Positions 18,115 to 26,570 of a DNA stretch of 64,000 bases are shown here, piece by piece. The translations under genes and the position numbers were made by a program. The stretch lies in NCBI RefSeq assembly GCF_000981895.1, contig NZ_LATD01000308.1:1-64000 (forward strand), written 5' to 3'. The notes under the pieces are model-generated. The model was given only the letters and a program-made list of their open reading frames with translations, did not search any database and was not told the origin of the DNA. The stretch is from Streptomyces odonnellii. Lineage in GTDB: Bacteria; Actinomycetota; Actinomycetes; Streptomycetales; Streptomycetaceae. Each line of letters begins with the position of its first letter. Within the stretch, counting starts at the first letter, position 1.

Positions 18115-18751
18115 GCAGCGGACCATCACCCTGATCGTCGTCGACGACCATCCCGTCGTACGGGACGGTCTGCGCGGCATGTTCGAGTCCGCGCCCGGCT
18201 TCGAGGTCCTCGGCGAGGCGGCCGACGGTGTCGAGGGCGTCGCGCTCGCGGTCCGGCTCGACCCCGATGTGGTGCTGATGGACCTGCGGATGCCGGGCGG
18301 CGGTGGGGTCGACGCGATCGCCGAACTCACGCGCCGGGGCGCCCGCGCCAAGGTTCTCGTCCTCACCACGTACGACACGGACTCCGACACCCTCCCCGCG
18401 ATCGAGGCGGGCGCCACCGGCTATCTGCTCAAGGACGCGCCCCGCGAGGAACTGTTCACGGCGGTACGGGCCGCCGCCGACGGACGTACGGTCCTCTCGC
18501 CGGCCGTCGCGTCCCGGCTGGTCTCACGGGTAAGGACGCCAGCCGCCGCGGGCCGGGAGCCGGTGTCGGCGCGCGAGCGCGAGGTGCTCGAACTGGTCGC
18601 CCGGGGCACCCCGAACAAGGAGATCGCCGCTGAGCTGTTCATCAGCGAGGCGACCGTGAAGACGCATCTCACGCACCTCTACGCCAAGTTGGGCGTCAAG
18701 GACCGCGCGGCGGCGGTCGCGGTGGCGTACGAGCGGGGCATCCTGGGCTGA
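18107..18751 (+). CDS. LuxR/NarL-family response regulator
   Basis: This 214-residue regulator has a receiver domain with acidic pocket VVDDHP, phospho-acceptor Asp59 in LMDLRMPGG, Thr in LTTYDTD and the KDAPREELF lysine. A GerE-type helix-turn-helix follows (SAREREVLELVARGTPNKEIAAELFISEATVKTH). It is the cognate partner of the overlapping kinase gene and probably binds promoters of the adjacent ABC genes. It converges on glgX with 23 bases between the stops and no room for a separate terminator. Confidence 0.95.
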   Translation: MAEQRTITLIVVDDHPVVRDGLRGMFESAPGFEVLGEAADGVEGVALAVRLDPDVVLMDLRMPGGGGVDAIAELTRRGARAKVLVLTTYDTDSDTLPAIEAGATGYLLKDAPREELFTAVRAAADGRTVLSPAVASRLVSRVRTPAAAGREPVSAREREVLELVARGTPNKEIAAELFISEATVKTHLTHLYAKLGVKDRAAAVAVAYERGILG

Positions 18752-18774
18752 CCTGGGCGGTCGCGCCCACCGCC

Positions 18775-21768
18775 TCAGGTCCGCACTCTGAACAGCAGGA
18801 CCGAGCGCGCCGGGACCGTCACCGTCGCCCCCGCCCGGTAGACCGTCCCCGGCGCCCGTGTCTGGTCCTCGCGCGCGGTGTCGACGAGCAGTTCGTACGC
18901 CCGTGCCCAGGGCGGTCCGGGCAGGGTGAAGCCGGCCGGCGCGCCCGCCGCGTGCAGGACCGTCAGAAAGCTGTCGTCCGTGATCTTCTCGCCGCGCTCG
19001 TTCCGCCCCGGGATGTCCCTGCCGGAGAGGAAGAGCCCGAGCGTCGCGGTCGGCGCGTACCAGTCCTCCTCGGTCATCTCCCTGCCGCGCCGGGTGAACC
19101 ACGCCAAGTCCCGCAGGCCGTCCGGCGCTTGGGGCAGACCGGAGAAGAAGGCGCGGCGGCGCAGGACGGGATGGGCGCGGCGCAGGGCGAGGAGCCGGGT
19201 GGTCAGCTCGTACAGACCGCGCGCTCCGTACGGGTCGTCAGGCCGGCCGCCGGGCCGGGCGCCGGGCGACCCGTCGCCGGACGGGTCCAGCAGTGACCAG
19301 TCGACCCAGCTCACCTCGCTGTCCTGGCAGTACGCGTTGTTGTTGCCGCCCTGCGTACGGCCCATCTCGTCGCCCGCGACCAGCATCGGCACGCCGGTCG
19401 ACACCAGCAGCGTGGTCAGCAGATTGCGGAGCTGACGGCGGCGCAGGGCGTTGACCGCGGGGTCGTCGGTCTCTCCCTCGGCCCCGCAGTTCCAGGACCG
19501 GTTGTGGTCCGTGCCGTCCCGGTTGGACTCGCCGTTGGCCTCGTTGTGCTTGCGCTCGTACGACACCAGGTCGCGCAGGGTGAAACCGTCGTGCGCGGTG
19601 AGGTAGTTGACGGAGGCGTACGGTCGCCGGCCGCCCCACGCGTACAGGTCGCTCGACCCGGAGAGCCGGTAGCCGAGATCCCGTACATCGGGCAGGGCGC
19701 CGCGCCAGAAGTCCCGTACGGCGTCGCGGTACCGGTCGTTCCACTCCGTCCACAGCGGGGGGAACGCCCCCACCTGATAGCCGCCGTTGCCCACGTCCCA
19801 CGGCTCGGCGATCAGCTTCACCCGGCGCAGTACGGGGTCCTGGGCGATCACCGCGAGAAACGGCGACAGCATGTCGACATCGTGCATCGAGCGCGCCAGG
19901 GCCGCCGCGAGGTCGAAACGGAATCCGTCGACGCCCATCTCCGTGACCCAGTAGCGCAGCGAGTCGGTGATCAGCCGCAGCACCTGGGGCTGGACCACAT
20001 GGAGGGTGTTGCCGCAGCCCGTGTAGTCGGTGTAGCGGCGGGCGTCGGACGGGAGCCGGTAGTAACCGCGGTTGTCGATCCCGCGCAGGGACAGGGTGGG
20101 CCCCAGCTCCCCGGCCTCGGCGGTGTGGTTGTACACCACATCGAGGATGACCTCGATCCCCGCCGCGTGCAGGGCCCGTACCATCCGCTTGAACTCGCCG
20201 ACCTGCTCGCCGCGGGTGCCGTCCGAGGCGTAGTCGGCGTGCGGGGCGAAATAGCCGATGGAGTTGTAGCCCCAGTAGTTGTGCAGCCCGCGCCGCAGCA
20301 GATGCTCCTCGTGCGCGAACTGGTGTACGGGGAGCAGCTCGACGGCCGTCACGCCCAGCCGCCGCAGATGCGCGATCGCGGCGGGGTGCGCGAGCCCGGC
20401 GTAGGTGCCGCGCAGCTCCTCGGGAACGCCGGGGTGGAGCTTGGTGAAGCCCCGCACATGGAGTTCGTAGATCACCGAGTCGGCCCAGGGCGTCTTGGGC
20501 CGTCGGTCCTCGGCCCACTCGTCGTCGGGCGCGTCCTCGTGGACGACGACGCCCTTGGGGACGTACGGCGCGGAGTCGCGGTCGTCACGCACGGTGTCGG
20601 CGACATTCCGCTGGGGCCAGTCGCGCACATGGCCGTACACCTCGGGGGGCAGCCGGCGGTAGTCGTTCCCGCCGGAGGTGTCGACGGCGCGGGCGTACGG
20701 GTCGAGCAGCAGCTTCGACGGATTCCACCGGGCGCCGGTCCACGGGTCCCACCGCCCGTGCACCCGGAACCCGTACCGCTGTCCGGGCCGCACCCCCGGC
20801 ACGAACCCGTGCCAGATCTCATGAGTCAGCTCGCCGAGCGGCAGCCGTGTCTCGGCGCCGTCGTCGTCGAAGAGACAGACCTCGACGGCATCGGCCCCGC
20901 CGGCCCACAGCGCGAAGTTGGTCCCGGAGACCCCGTCGGGCCCGGTACGGAAGCGAGCGCCGAGCGGCGTGGGCGCGCCGGGCCAGACGGGGGGCACGGG
21001 CTCTGTGGGGTCCCGGCGCCGCCCGTTGACCCCGTACAGCGGGGAAACGCCGGGGCGCCGGGCCCGGGCGGGCTGAGCGGCCCGGTCCGCGCGGTCGTCG
21101 GGGGCCGTCCGGCCCGGCTGCCCGTGCGGGGCCGGTCCGTTCGCCGGAACCGCCTTGGCCGGTTGGTCCAGTCGGCCCTCCCGCACGGGTGGACTCTCCT
21201 CAGCCGCCCGGGTGGTGCGCTGCTTCCTCGGCCGACGGGCCCGGCCCTGGCCGGGCGCACTCTCCACACCGGGCAGGCTCTCCTGAGCCGCGGTCCCGGC
21301 CTCGCGGCTCGTCCCGGCTTCCTGGCCTGTCCCGGCCTCCTGGCTCGTCCCTGCCTCCCCGCCAGTCCGGCGCTCCCGGGCCTGCCTGGCCGCCCGGCCC
21401 GACTTGGCCGCCCGGCCCGGCTCGTCCGGCGCGCCCGTGCGAGGGGCGGTCCCCGGCGTGCCCGTACCGAGGGCGGTCCCCGGCATGCCCGCGCCCGGGG
21501 CGGTCTCCGACGTGCCCGTGCCCGGCTCGTCCGGCGTCCGCACACCTGGGCCGGTTCCCGGCGAGGCCGTGCCCGGGACGGGTCCCGGCGTCGCGGCGAC
21601 CGCCTTCCGCGCGCGCTTCGCCGCTTCCTGCTCCGGCTTCCGGTCGGCTGCCTTTGCCACCTGTTCGGCCTCCCGCGGCTCACGGGCCCGCGGGCGGCGC
21701 GCGGCGTCCCGGCCGCTGCTGTCCTCGCGTGGTCCTCGCAACTGTTGTGCCCGCCAGAGGGCCCGCAC
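18775..21768 (-). CDS. glgX: Glycogen debranching enzyme GlgX with long disordered N-terminus
   Basis: The enzyme hydrolyses alpha-1,6 branches of phosphorylase-trimmed glycogen. From about residue 260 it shows a CBM48 domain (GTNFALWAGGADAVEVCLFD), then a GH13 barrel with YELHVRGFT, VVYNHTAE, nucleophile in DGFRFDLAA, acid/base Glu in AEPWDVG and TAHDGFT. The frame is 997 residues, roughly 250 longer than usual GlgX; the extra N-terminus is Pro/Gly/Thr/Arg/Glu low-complexity with tandem EAGT repeats. A G-rich ribosome site precedes the GTG at 21768, but only 39 bases separate it from the divergent transpeptidase start, so the true start may lie downstream, nearer 21030. Confidence 0.88.
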   Translation of the reverse strand: MRALWRAQQLRGPREDSSGRDAARRPRAREPREAEQVAKAADRKPEQEAAKRARKAVAATPGPVPGTASPGTGPGVRTPDEPGTGTSETAPGAGMPGTALGTGTPGTAPRTGAPDEPGRAAKSGRAARQARERRTGGEAGTSQEAGTGQEAGTSREAGTAAQESLPGVESAPGQGRARRPRKQRTTRAAEESPPVREGRLDQPAKAVPANGPAPHGQPGRTAPDDRADRAAQPARARRPGVSPLYGVNGRRRDPTEPVPPVWPGAPTPLGARFRTGPDGVSGTNFALWAGGADAVEVCLFDDDGAETRLPLGELTHEIWHGFVPGVRPGQRYGFRVHGRWDPWTGARWNPSKLLLDPYARAVDTSGGNDYRRLPPEVYGHVRDWPQRNVADTVRDDRDSAPYVPKGVVVHEDAPDDEWAEDRRPKTPWADSVIYELHVRGFTKLHPGVPEELRGTYAGLAHPAAIAHLRRLGVTAVELLPVHQFAHEEHLLRRGLHNYWGYNSIGYFAPHADYASDGTRGEQVGEFKRMVRALHAAGIEVILDVVYNHTAEAGELGPTLSLRGIDNRGYYRLPSDARRYTDYTGCGNTLHVVQPQVLRLITDSLRYWVTEMGVDGFRFDLAAALARSMHDVDMLSPFLAVIAQDPVLRRVKLIAEPWDVGNGGYQVGAFPPLWTEWNDRYRDAVRDFWRGALPDVRDLGYRLSGSSDLYAWGGRRPYASVNYLTAHDGFTLRDLVSYERKHNEANGESNRDGTDHNRSWNCGAEGETDDPAVNALRRRQLRNLLTTLLVSTGVPMLVAGDEMGRTQGGNNNAYCQDSEVSWVDWSLLDPSGDGSPGARPGGRPDDPYGARGLYELTTRLLALRRAHPVLRRRAFFSGLPQAPDGLRDLAWFTRRGREMTEEDWYAPTATLGLFLSGRDIPGRNERGEKITDDSFLTVLHAAGAPAGFTLPGPPWARAYELLVDTAREDQTRAPGTVYRAGATVTVPARSVLLFRVRT
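21293..21358 (-). repeat. 18-bp tandem repeat in the glgX N-terminal region
   Basis: About 3.7 copies of an 18-base unit (first copy GTCCCGGCCTCGCGGCTC at 21293-21310) encode the EAGTxQ repeats of the low-complexity extension. Copies differ at one to three positions. Confidence 0.8.
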
Positions 21769-21807
21769 TCACGTTTCCCCCCGAGGGGGGTCGTCGTTGG
21801 TCGGATC

Positions 21808-23040
21808 GTGAGACATGTACTGAAACGGGCGAAGCGGGCAGGGGTTGGCGTGGCCGTCACCCTGGCATGGACAGGATTGCTGGCCGGGCTGACCGTCGGC
21901 CTCGCGGGGTGCGCCGAACGGGAAAGGGCCACCGACAGCAAACCACGGGCCCCCCGGGCCATCATCCGGATCAGCCCCAAGGACGGTGAGAAGGGCGTCG
22001 GCGCGGCGGACCGGGTCGAAGTACGGGTGTCCGCCGGCCGCCTCGAACGGGTCAGGGTCGTCCGCATCGAGGACGCCCGTCCCGCCGAGCTGCCGGGTCG
22101 CCTCTCCCCGGACGGCCGTACCTGGACGCCCGTGAGGGGCGCGCGGATCGCGCTCGCCGCCAAGTACAGCATCGACGTGGTGGCCGTGGACCGCCTGGGC
22201 CGCCGCTCGGCCCGGCACAGCACGTTCACGACGGACGTCCCCACCCACCGCTTCACCGGCTACTTCTCACCGGAGGACGGCGCCACCGTGGGCGCCGGGA
22301 TGATCGTGTCCTTCGACTTCAACCGGCGGATCCGCGACCGCGCCGCCGTCGAGCGCGCCATCAGGGTCACGTCGGAACCGCCGGTCGAGGTGGTCGGCCA
22401 CTGGTTCGGCGGCCGGCGCCTCGACTTCAGGCCGGAGACGTACTGGAAGCCCGGTACCGAAGTCACCATCTCCATCGCCCTGCGGGACGTCCAGGCGGCG
22501 CCCGGCGTCTTCGGCATCCAGCGCAAGACCGTGGGCTTCACGGTCGGCCGGTCCCAGGTCTCACGCGTCGACGCCCGCAAGCACACCATGGAGGTACGGC
22601 GGAACGGCGAGCTGCTCTCGACCCTGCCGATCACCGCGGGCGCGCCCGGCACCACGACGTACAACGGCAAGATGGTCGCGACCGAGCTGTACGACGTCAC
22701 GCGCATGAACGGCGAGACGGTCGGGTTCGGCGGCGAGTACGACATCGAGGACGTGCCGCACGCGGTACGGCTGACCACCTCCGGGACGTTTCTGCACGGC
22801 AACTACTGGGCGTCGGAAGAGACGTTCGGCTCGGAGAACGTGAGCCACGGCTGTATCGGGCTGGAGGACGACAGGGGCGGCTCGGCCGACAGCCCGGCGG
22901 GCTGGTTCTTCTACCGGACCCTGATCGGCGATGTGGTGGAAGTGGTCAACTCCCCGGACCGCACGGTCGCTCCGGACAACGGGCTCGGCGGCTGGAATCT
23001 GACGTGGAAGCGGTGGAAGGCGGGCTCGGCCCTCCACTGA
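21808..23040 (+). CDS. L,D-transpeptidase, lipoprotein
   Basis: This 410-residue lipoprotein has a signal peptide ending in the lipobox LAGC, two Ig-like domains (about residues 50-250; STFTTDVPTHRFTGYFSPEDG marks the second) and a YkuD catalytic domain with HGNYW and SHGCIGL, the nucleophile being C349. It forms 3-3 crosslinks in peptidoglycan at the outer face of the membrane, like mycobacterial LdtMt2. The GTG at 21808 gives the signal peptide directly; the frame stays open far upstream antisense to glgX, which is a composition artefact. It is followed by a close paralogue. Confidence 0.9.
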   Translation: MRHVLKRAKRAGVGVAVTLAWTGLLAGLTVGLAGCAERERATDSKPRAPRAIIRISPKDGEKGVGAADRVEVRVSAGRLERVRVVRIEDARPAELPGRLSPDGRTWTPVRGARIALAAKYSIDVVAVDRLGRRSARHSTFTTDVPTHRFTGYFSPEDGATVGAGMIVSFDFNRRIRDRAAVERAIRVTSEPPVEVVGHWFGGRRLDFRPETYWKPGTEVTISIALRDVQAAPGVFGIQRKTVGFTVGRSQVSRVDARKHTMEVRRNGELLSTLPITAGAPGTTTYNGKMVATELYDVTRMNGETVGFGGEYDIEDVPHAVRLTTSGTFLHGNYWASEETFGSENVSHGCIGLEDDRGGSADSPAGWFFYRTLIGDVVEVVNSPDRTVAPDNGLGGWNLTWKRWKAGSALH

Positions 23041-23211
23041 CCCCGGGCCCCAGCCGCAACACCCCTACCCGTACAGCCCGGATGACCTGCGCCGTCCCGG
23101 ACTTGTTGGGACGGAACGGTGACATTCGCGTGCTCACCGCGTCGCGTGCGGTGTGATTATCTATCGTGCGCGTGCACTTCAGCGCGCGGGGGTGCGGGCC
23201 GTGGCGGGGCT

Positions 23212-23388
23212 GGGCCGTGTCTGCCACATCCCGCCTGGCTCGCGACGTCTGGCACGCACGCTCGCTGCGTTGTCGGAGTCGCCCGAGTACGTCCAGTACA
23301 CGGGCGATCCTCCGCCTTGCGATCGCACGCACCATACGCCGCGAGCCCCGCCCTGCGGGCGGACGACGCCATCTGTCAGACACGGCCC
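23212..23388. mobile_element. MITE-like palindromic element, copy A
   Basis: A 177-base non-coding element fills most of the gap between the two transpeptidase genes. Its ends are inverted repeats: GGGCCGTGTCTGCCACAT at 23212 matches the complement of the right end (GGGCCGTGTCTGACAGAT) at 16 of 18 positions. Inner segments pair too (CTCGCG-CGT-TGG against the complement near 23335). It contains no ORF and shares GCGTTGTCG (23267-23275) and ATCCTCCGCCTTGCGATC (23307-23324) exactly with copy B at 51306-51471. I recall similar palindromes scattered through Streptomyces genomes. The rest of the 374-base gap holds the start signals of the next gene. Confidence 0.65.
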
Positions 23389-23414
23389 AGGCCGTGCGAG
23401 GGGAGACGACCAGA

Positions 23415-24653
23415 GTGAACGAGCTGCCGATACCGGGCAAGCGGCGGGGACACGGGGGAACGGGGCCACTGGCCCTGATGCTGGGCGGGCTCCTCCTCGT
23501 GGTCACCGCGTGCGGCGGCGGGGGCGGGGCCTCCGGCAAGGACGGGGACAAGAACGGCGGCAAGGGCGCCGCGAAGGTGGAGAACACGGCCTCCGTCGCG
23601 GTCGTGACCATCGCGCCGAAGGACAGTGCCAAGGGCGTCGCGACCACCGGCGCCCTCAAGGTCTCCGCGGCCAAGGGCAAGCTGACCACCGTCACCGTCC
23701 AGGACGATAAGGGCAACCCGGTCGAGGGCAAGCTGTCCGCGGACGCCGCCGCCTGGGAGCCGCTCCAGCATCTCGCCGGGGCCACCAAGTACAAGGTGCA
23801 CGCGATCGCCAAGGACGCCGACGGCCGCGAGTCCGCCAAGGACACCACGTTCACCACGCTGGTCCCGAAGAACACCTTCATCGGCCAGTACACGCCCGAG
23901 GACGGTTCGACGGTCGGCGTCGGGATGCCGGTCTCGATCAACTTCACCCGGGGCATCACCGCGCCCGAGGCCGTCGAGAACGCCATCACGGTGACGGCCG
24001 ACCCGCCCGTACCGGTCGAGGGCCACTGGTTCGGCAACGACCGGCTCGACTTCCGGCCCGAGAAGTACTGGGCCGCGGGCACGAAGGTGACGGTCAAGCT
24101 CAACCTGGACGGTGTCGAGGGCCGTCCGGGCGTGTACGGCAAGCAGGCCAAGACCGTGTCGTTCACCATCGGCCGCAGCCAGGTCTCCACCGTCGACGCG
24201 CGGGCCAAGACCATGAAGGTCGTACGGGACGGCAAGCAGATCAGGAAGATCCCGATCACCGCGGGCGCCCCGTCGACCACCACGTACAACGGGCAGATGG
24301 TCATCAGCGAGAAGTACGAGGTGACCCGGATGAACGGCGCGACGGTCGGCTTCGGCGGCGAGTACGACATCAAGGACGTGCCGCACGCGATGCGCCTGTC
24401 CACCTCGGGCACCTTCGTCCACGGCAACTACTGGGCGTCCCGCAGCACCTTCGGCTCGGCCAATGTGAGCCATGGCTGCGTCGGACTGCGGGACATCCGG
24501 GGCGGTGGCAACAACGGCACCCCGTCGGCGTGGTTCTACAAGAACTCGCTCATCGGCGACGTGGTCGTCGTCAAGAACTCCAAGGACAAGCAGATCGCCC
24601 CGGACAACGGCCTCAACGGCTGGAACATGCCCTGGGACGAGTGGACCAAGTAG
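23415..24653 (+). CDS. L,D-transpeptidase, lipoprotein (paralogue)
   Basis: The 412-residue protein begins VNELPIPGKRRGHGG, has a lipobox in LVVTAC and a Gly/Lys/Asp-rich tether, then two Ig-like domains (TTFTTLVPKNTFIGQYTPEDG) and a YkuD domain with HGNYW and SHGCVGL (C355). It is a clear paralogue of the preceding gene, conserved across almost its whole length after the tether (VARMNG-type and GFGGEYDI blocks), and should make the same 3-3 peptidoglycan crosslinks. GGGGAGA lies 9 bases before the GTG start. The MITE-like element separates it from the first copy, so it probably has its own promoter. Confidence 0.9.
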   Translation: MNELPIPGKRRGHGGTGPLALMLGGLLLVVTACGGGGGASGKDGDKNGGKGAAKVENTASVAVVTIAPKDSAKGVATTGALKVSAAKGKLTTVTVQDDKGNPVEGKLSADAAAWEPLQHLAGATKYKVHAIAKDADGRESAKDTTFTTLVPKNTFIGQYTPEDGSTVGVGMPVSINFTRGITAPEAVENAITVTADPPVPVEGHWFGNDRLDFRPEKYWAAGTKVTVKLNLDGVEGRPGVYGKQAKTVSFTIGRSQVSTVDARAKTMKVVRDGKQIRKIPITAGAPSTTTYNGQMVISEKYEVTRMNGATVGFGGEYDIKDVPHAMRLSTSGTFVHGNYWASRSTFGSANVSHGCVGLRDIRGGGNNGTPSAWFYKNSLIGDVVVVKNSKDKQIAPDNGLNGWNMPWDEWTK

Positions 24654-24678
24654 CCCGCGGAAGAACGACGGACGGACC

Positions 24679-24714
24679 GCGGACCCGCGCACAATCACAG
24701 TGCGCCGGGTCCGC
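24679..24714 (+). terminator. Terminator after the second transpeptidase gene
   Basis: GCGGACCCGCGCAC pairs with GTGCGCCGGGTCCGC around a 7-base loop, with one bulged base, 25 bases past the stop codon. Confidence 0.65.
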
Positions 24715-24752
24715 TGTCGTTAGGGCGGTTAGCGGCGGTTAACCTGCCTCGT

Positions 24753-25523
24753 ATGGCATTCGTGAACCTGGAAGTTTCCGGCGGCGTCGGTACCATCCGG
24801 CTCGACCGCCCTCCTCTGAACGCGCTGAACACCTCCATTCAGGACCGGCTGCGCGAGCTGGCCGAGGAGGCGGCCCGGCGCGAGGACGTCCGCGCGGTGA
24901 TCCTCTACGGCGGCGAGAAGGTCTTCGCGGCCGGCGCCGACATCAAGGAGATGCGCGACATGGACCATACGGCGATGGTCGTACGCTCCCGTGCGCTCCA
25001 GGAGTCGTTCACCGCGGTGGCCCGCATTCCCAAGCCAGTTGTCGCCGCGGTCACCGGATACGCGCTGGGCGGCGGCTGCGAGCTGGCTCTCTGCGCCGAT
25101 TTCCGGATCGCCGCGGACAACGCCAAGCTGGGCCAGCCCGAGATCCTGCTCGGGCTGATCCCCGGCGCGGGCGGCACCCAGCGGCTGGCCCGGCTCGTCG
25201 GCCCCTCCCGCGCCAAGGACCTGATCTTCACGGGCCGTCAGGTGGGGGCCGAGGAGGCGCTGTCGATCGGGCTGGTCGACCGGGTCGTCCCGGCGGCCGA
25301 GGTGTACGAGCAGGCGCTGGCCTGGGCCGGGAAGCTCGCCCAGGGGCCCGCGCTCGCGCTGCGTGCCGCCAAGGAGTCGGTGGACACCGGTCTGGAGACG
25401 GATCTGGAGACGGGCCTCGCCGTCGAACGGACCTGGTTCGCGGGCCTGTTCGCGACGGAGGACCGCGAGCGCGGCATGCGGTCCTTTGTGGAGGAGGGCC
25501 CCGGCAAGGCCAAGTTCCTCTGA
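24753..25523 (+). CDS. Enoyl-CoA hydratase/isomerase
   Basis: At 256 residues this is a crotonase-fold protein. AAGADIKEMRDM and GYALGGGCELALCADFRIA form the CoA-binding and oxyanion-hole loops, and QPEILLGLIPGAGGTQRL holds two Glu-region catalytic positions as in true hydratases (E of PEIL and the following segment). It probably hydrates trans-2-enoyl-CoA in fatty-acid beta-oxidation. It is a lone gene after a strong terminator. Confidence 0.9.
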   Translation: MAFVNLEVSGGVGTIRLDRPPLNALNTSIQDRLRELAEEAARREDVRAVILYGGEKVFAAGADIKEMRDMDHTAMVVRSRALQESFTAVARIPKPVVAAVTGYALGGGCELALCADFRIAADNAKLGQPEILLGLIPGAGGTQRLARLVGPSRAKDLIFTGRQVGAEEALSIGLVDRVVPAAEVYEQALAWAGKLAQGPALALRAAKESVDTGLETDLETGLAVERTWFAGLFATEDRERGMRSFVEEGPGKAKFL

Positions 25524-25655
25524 AGGAAGCCCGGTTGGCGGGCCGGCCGGACGAGACGATGTGACGGCCCGTGCGATGACCCGATGTGACGGCCCGCCTG
25601 GACACGGAGAGCCACCGCGTCAACCCGGCGCACGGGCCCGCACGGCTTAGCGGGG

Positions 25656-25673
25656 CCTTAAGAAAACCTTAAG
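25656..25673. promoter_or_regulatory. CCTTAAG direct repeat, possible response-regulator site
   Basis: CCTTAAG occurs twice (25656-25662 and 25667-25673) with an AAAA spacer, placing the copies 11 bases apart, one helical turn on the same face. It stands out in an otherwise GC-rich gap (25524-25847) before the ATPase gene. Direct repeats with this spacing are typical of OmpR-family regulators; the protein that binds is unknown. Confidence 0.4.
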
Positions 25674-25795
25674 CGTCATCGCGTGATCACTCTTGGCGAT
25701 CATTGAATCGCGAGGCGTCATCGCAGGTCAGCACCTCTGTGCAAGGCCAAGTTCTGTCAATGGCATATGCCCTTCGCGCCCCCTGGAATGATTCA

Positions 25796-25820
25796 TTCCG
25801 GGGGGTCTATTCCCCCGGAA
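25796..25820. promoter_or_regulatory. Hairpin or operator before the RsbW-like gene
   Basis: TTCCGGGGG (25796-25804) and CCCCCGGAA (25812-25820) are perfect 9-base arms with a 7-base AT-containing loop, about 28 bases before the start. It could be an operator or a leader hairpin. Confidence 0.35.
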
Positions 25821-25847
25821 CGGCCCCGGAGCGGGCTCTGGGCGGCC

Positions 25848-26372
25848 ATGATGGGGGACATGGCGGGCCTGGAGGGTGTGGAACAACCGCGGCAGCGCGG
25901 TCATGCGGTCGCTGCGCGGGGGATACCGTCCGTCGATGACGAACAGGCGCTCAAGGCGCTGGAGTTGTTCGGCAATCCGACGGAGGCGGAAGTCCGCCTG
26001 CCCTCCCGCCCCGAGTCCGCCTCGGCCGCCCGCAGGATCACCCACAGTGTGGTGCTGCGTCAGTGGGCCCTCTCGCCGCAGACCGCCGAGTACGCCGTCC
26101 TGCTCGTCTCGGAACTCGTCGGCAACGCCGTACGGCACACCGGCGCGCGGGTCTTCGGGTTGCGGATGCTGCGCCGCCGCGGCTGGATCAGGATCGAGGT
26201 ACGGGACCCCTCGCGCGGGCTGCCCTGTCTGATGCCGGTGCACGAGATGGACACCAGCGGGCGCGGGCTCTTCCTGGTGGACCGGCTCTCCGACCGCTGG
26301 GGAGTGGACCTGCTGCCGCGCGGCAAGAACACCTGGTTCGAGATGCGAGTGGCGGACCGCCAGACCCCCTGA
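25848..26372 (+). CDS. RsbW-like ATP-binding protein (HATPase_c_2)
   Basis: This 174-residue protein lacks any His-phosphotransfer domain and consists of a GHKL ATPase domain: LVSELVGNAVRHTG (N-box), IRIEVRDPSRG (G1), TSGRGLFLVDRLSDRWG (G2-like) and KNTWFEM at the end. Streptomyces has dozens of such small kinases; some bind sigma factors or anti-anti-sigma partners, but no partner is adjacent here. Several close ATGs (25848, 25851, 25860) could start it; 25848 has the best G-rich upstream sequence, though homologues may start at MAGLEG (25860). Confidence 0.8.
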   Translation: MMGDMAGLEGVEQPRQRGHAVAARGIPSVDDEQALKALELFGNPTEAEVRLPSRPESASAARRITHSVVLRQWALSPQTAEYAVLLVSELVGNAVRHTGARVFGLRMLRRRGWIRIEVRDPSRGLPCLMPVHEMDTSGRGLFLVDRLSDRWGVDLLPRGKNTWFEMRVADRQTP

Positions 26373-26570
26373 GCGGCTCCGGGCGGCCCCGCCGCACTCC
26401 GCCGCGCCGTCTCCCCGGCCGCCGGCCACGGGCGCCCCCCGCCGTCCACTGCCGCCGCGCCACGGGCTCCGCCGCGCCGTCCCCGGTCGCGGTGCCACGG
26501 GCTCCGCCGGGCAAGCGACCTTGCCGGGTCAATCGTCACCTTTCACCCCGGGCGCGCCTTAAATGGGGGA

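Noticed and set aside
19504..21807. Open frame continuous upstream of the first L,D-transpeptidase
   Set aside because: It is antisense to glgX; the signal peptide and GTG at 21808 mark the real start.
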